This document shows positions 33,379 through 35,984 of a stretch of DNA of 35,984 bases, one piece after another; within the stretch, counting starts at the first letter, position 1; the number at the start of each line of letters is the position of its first letter. Source of the stretch: Gammaproteobacteria bacterium UBA2168 (GTDB taxonomy: Bacteria; Pseudomonadota; Gammaproteobacteria; Pseudomonadales; Azotimanducaceae). The stretch is taken from contig DCWG01000157.1 in the NCBI GenBank assembly GCA_002327525.1, forward strand, positions 16,034 through 52,017. Reading direction: 5' to 3'. The position numbers and the translations under genes were made by a program. The notes beneath the pieces were generated by a model. It worked only from the letters and a program-made list of their open reading frames with translations, did not search any database and had not been told where the DNA came from.

Positions 33379-34305
33379 ATGCGCGTAACGTGCAGCGCGG
33401 TGGTGATATGGTTGTCATGCGTCCCGACTAGCGTGGCCTGGGCGGAGGATGGACCATATTGTGGAGACGAAGGCGTCTGGATTCAGATTCTTGGTTCGGG
33501 CGGACCTGAGATAGACGATCGCGCCATGAGTTCGAGCTACGTGGTGTGGCTAGATGGCAAGGCGCGCCTCATCGTAGACACAGCCCCCGGCTCAGCCGCT
33601 GCCTTCGACAAGGCCGGAGGGGTTTTCACCGACATCGACGCTATTGCTCTGACGCATCTTCATGTCGATCACAGCGCCGATTTTCCCGCTTTCATCAAGG
33701 GTTCCCGCTTCCTCGATCGAGAGGAACCCCTCACCGTGCTCGGACCGGCCGGCAACGATTCGTATCCGGACACCAAGACCTGGGTATCCCGCCTCATCGG
33801 CCCCAGCGGCGCATACCCGTACCTCGCCGACTTTCTGACCTACAAATCTCCCGGCGGCTACAAGATAAGGCCGCGTAATGTTCCTTCCACCGGCCAGCGG
33901 CGCTGGTCACGCTTTGGCAGCAGTAACCTGCGCCTGGCTTCGATCCCGGTAAAGCACGGGCCTGTTCCCGCCATCGCCTGGCGAGTGGAGATAGGAGGCC
34001 TGTCGGTCGTTTTCACGGGAGATTTCAGTAATCAGAAGAACACGGTTGCGAAGTTCGCCAAGGACGCCGACGCCCTCGTCGTGAGCCATGCCGTGCCTGA
34101 ATCGGCACGAGGCGCCGCTCGTGATCTGCACGCACTACCCTCCCAGCTCGGTCGCGTCGCCACCCAGGCGAATGTCCGGATGCTCATTCTCGGACACCGC
34201 ATGAACCGCACACGCGGTCGCGAAACGCAGAGCCGCGAAGCCATCGAGGCAGAATACGAAGGACCGGTGCTGTTCGCCAACGATATGGAGTGCTGGGGCT
34301 TGTAG
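33379..34305 (+). CDS. Secreted metallo-beta-lactamase-fold hydrolase
   Basis: The 308-residue protein starts at an ATG preceded by GGGGG and has a signal peptide (MRVTCSAVVIWLSCVPTSVA, cut probably after AWA). The metal motif is the standard HLHVDH at 93-98, followed later by FTGDFS, VVSHAVPE and LGHRM. The overall layout, including GSGGPEIDDRAMSSSYVV at the N-terminus, resembles RNase Z-like or arylsulfatase-like periplasmic MBL proteins. Function in the periplasm is unknown. Just downstream of the stop, the GAPDH remnant begins on the other strand. Confidence 0.83.
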   Translation: MRVTCSAVVIWLSCVPTSVAWAEDGPYCGDEGVWIQILGSGGPEIDDRAMSSSYVVWLDGKARLIVDTAPGSAAAFDKAGGVFTDIDAIALTHLHVDHSADFPAFIKGSRFLDREEPLTVLGPAGNDSYPDTKTWVSRLIGPSGAYPYLADFLTYKSPGGYKIRPRNVPSTGQRRWSRFGSSNLRLASIPVKHGPVPAIAWRVEIGGLSVVFTGDFSNQKNTVAKFAKDADALVVSHAVPESARGAARDLHALPSQLGRVATQANVRMLILGHRMNRTRGRETQSREAIEAEYEGPVLFANDMECWGL

Positions 34306-34314
34306 GCTTTTTGC

Positions 34315-35042
<728 letters not shown>

Positions 35043-35231
35043 GAGCGCTTTCTCTCCCATTCAGAGAACTCCCATCGCGGCTGAAGCCGCCCCCAAAGGA
35101 GACCTTCAACTTATTGATCTAATTGTGAGCTCTCTCAGGAGGAGAACTTGCCCGGAATCCCAGATTCCGGAGTGTTTCGGACAGGCGCGCGGCATCTGCG
35201 CAAGACCGAATGCCGCCCGGAACAGAAGAAA
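35043..35231. other. Intergenic region with a short dyad
   Basis: Between the COQ4-like stop and the former GAPDH start on the same strand. It contains a perfect 8-bp inverted repeat (CCGGAATC, 35152-35159, with GATTCCGG, 35163-35170), without a T-tract. An AGGAGG at 35139-35144 is followed by no credible gene. Confidence 0.4.
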
Positions 35232-35924
35232 TCAGTTCAGTACGGGGGCTCCCGCGGAGCGCAGCTGTTCGTAAACCGGGGCCGGACCCACACCAAGACG
35301 CTCGCGCAGGCTCACCAGTGGCTGTTCGAGCAGCGTTTCCCAGTCCTGGTCTACCAGCCAGTCGCTGCTCAGGCCGCGTCTGAAGGCCTGACGAATGAGT
35401 TTGCCTTGCTCGGAATTCCAGCCCGATCCTCGCAACAATCGAAACGCCAGATAGCCGATGCCCGTGTGCCAGGTCTGTGCGGCGGTAAACGCCAGTACGG
35501 CACCCTCACCGCGAATATCCCGTCCGTAGCCGGTCAACACGTGAAACACGTCGTGTAAATCCCTGCTGCGACGTGCAAACCAGTCGAAATCCGTGTTCGT
35601 GGCCTGCCGCCCACCCGCGGCTTCACTCGCGTCCTTCAGCCCCTGCGCGCTTATTTCCTCCGTCGCGTAGAAAGTGCCGATTGCGTGTCCCAGCGTATCT
35701 TCGGGCAGGCCCAGCAGGTAGTCGAGATCGTTCATGCGGTCGAACAGTTCCGGCCGCTGCTCCAGCAGCCGACGCCCCCGCTCCGTACGCCGGAAACGCT
35801 TGAAACAGCGTTGCTGGGATTGACCGGACATGGCTGCTATCGCCCGGATAGCGGATGCCGTATCATCCGGGTTTTCGCTCACGCTCATCATAGCGCGCTG
35901 TGCCTCGCGTAACTTGAGGGCCAT
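35232..35924 (-). CDS. COQ4-like ubiquinone biosynthesis protein
   Basis: The 230-residue protein carries the COQ4 family zinc signature HDxxH(x11)E exactly: HDVFHVLTGYGRDIRGE. Other helix-rich segments (LDYLLGLPEDTLGHAIGTFY, LAFRLLRGSGWN) fit the all-alpha COQ4 fold. COQ4 supports late steps of ubiquinone synthesis in eukaryotes and has bacterial relatives whose roles are less clear. ATG 35924 is chosen because a GGGGAG sits 7 bp upstream; a longer frame to 35981 adds an unlikely N-terminal tail. It is the last complete gene in the window. Confidence 0.85.
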   Translation of the reverse strand: MALKLREAQRAMMSVSENPDDTASAIRAIAAMSGQSQQRCFKRFRRTERGRRLLEQRPELFDRMNDLDYLLGLPEDTLGHAIGTFYATEEISAQGLKDASEAAGGRQATNTDFDWFARRSRDLHDVFHVLTGYGRDIRGEGAVLAFTAAQTWHTGIGYLAFRLLRGSGWNSEQGKLIRQAFRRGLSSDWLVDQDWETLLEQPLVSLRERLGVGPAPVYEQLRSAGAPVLN

Positions 35925-35984
35925 CGATAACTCCCCTTTGTGAGACTGACCCTTCAGAAAACCGCTTTCTCCGAAAGGCAATCA

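Overview
The window is about 36 kb of GC-rich chromosomal DNA with many short-overlap operons. It most resembles a free-living or host-associated gammaproteobacterium with an aerobic, acyl-CoA-burning metabolism. The evidence is a gammaproteobacterial gene set: mpl (meso-DAP murein recycling), aceK (glyoxylate-shunt switch), srkA, comF, modABC, a COQ4-like ubiquinone protein, three intact acyl-CoA dehydrogenases and a fused CaiB-type CoA transferase. No rRNA, tRNA or CRISPR array was seen, and no complete insertion sequence. Species cannot be named from sequence alone.

Layout. (1) 1-2976: the 3' end of an unknown gene that opens in a 7-bp tandem repeat, a double-length CoA transferase, and a trypsin-like protease remnant. 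(2) 2977-8715: a PPi-type phosphofructokinase on the minus strand, divergent from a five-gene overlapping operon: membrane protein, mpl, MtnK-like sugar kinase, nucleoside hydrolase, secreted unknown. (3) 8730-15927: a deleted acyl-CoA dehydrogenase beside an intact paralog, then divergent comF and a modABC-srkA operon. (4) 15928-23238: a gene-free stretch with hairpins, an acyltransferase, a metallo-beta-lactamase-fold protein, a GNAT pseudogene, an S9 peptidase, a TauE/SafE pseudogene, an SDR and a small membrane protein. (5) 23473-28698: three broken genes in a row (HD-GYP, YjdF-like, DUF72), followed by intact aceK, a small unknown, a MOSC protein and an ArsC-like reductase. (6) 28714-35984: a paired acyl-CoA dehydrogenase operon, nadE, a 204-bp palindromic element, a secreted metallo-beta-lactamase-fold protein, a wrecked GAPDH gene and a COQ4-like gene.

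The most striking property is decay. Eight recognisable genes are broken, by frameshifts, in-frame stops, internal deletions or truncation, while the genes between them are intact. The broken set covers accessory functions: c-di-GMP turnover, an organic-anion or sulfite exporter, an acetyltransferase, a protease, and a surplus dehydrogenase and GAPDH copy. This fits a lineage under relaxed selection, for example one that recently adopted a stable niche or a host. Poor assembly could explain the single-base lesions but not the large deletions.

Functionally, the acyl-CoA dehydrogenases and CoA transferase feed acetyl-CoA, AceK controls the glyoxylate branch, and COQ4 supports the quinone pool. 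ModABC and the MOSC protein suggest molybdoenzymes elsewhere in the genome. The MtnK-like kinase plus nucleoside hydrolase, next to mpl, look like a small salvage module; this is the most plausible under-described functional unit in the window.
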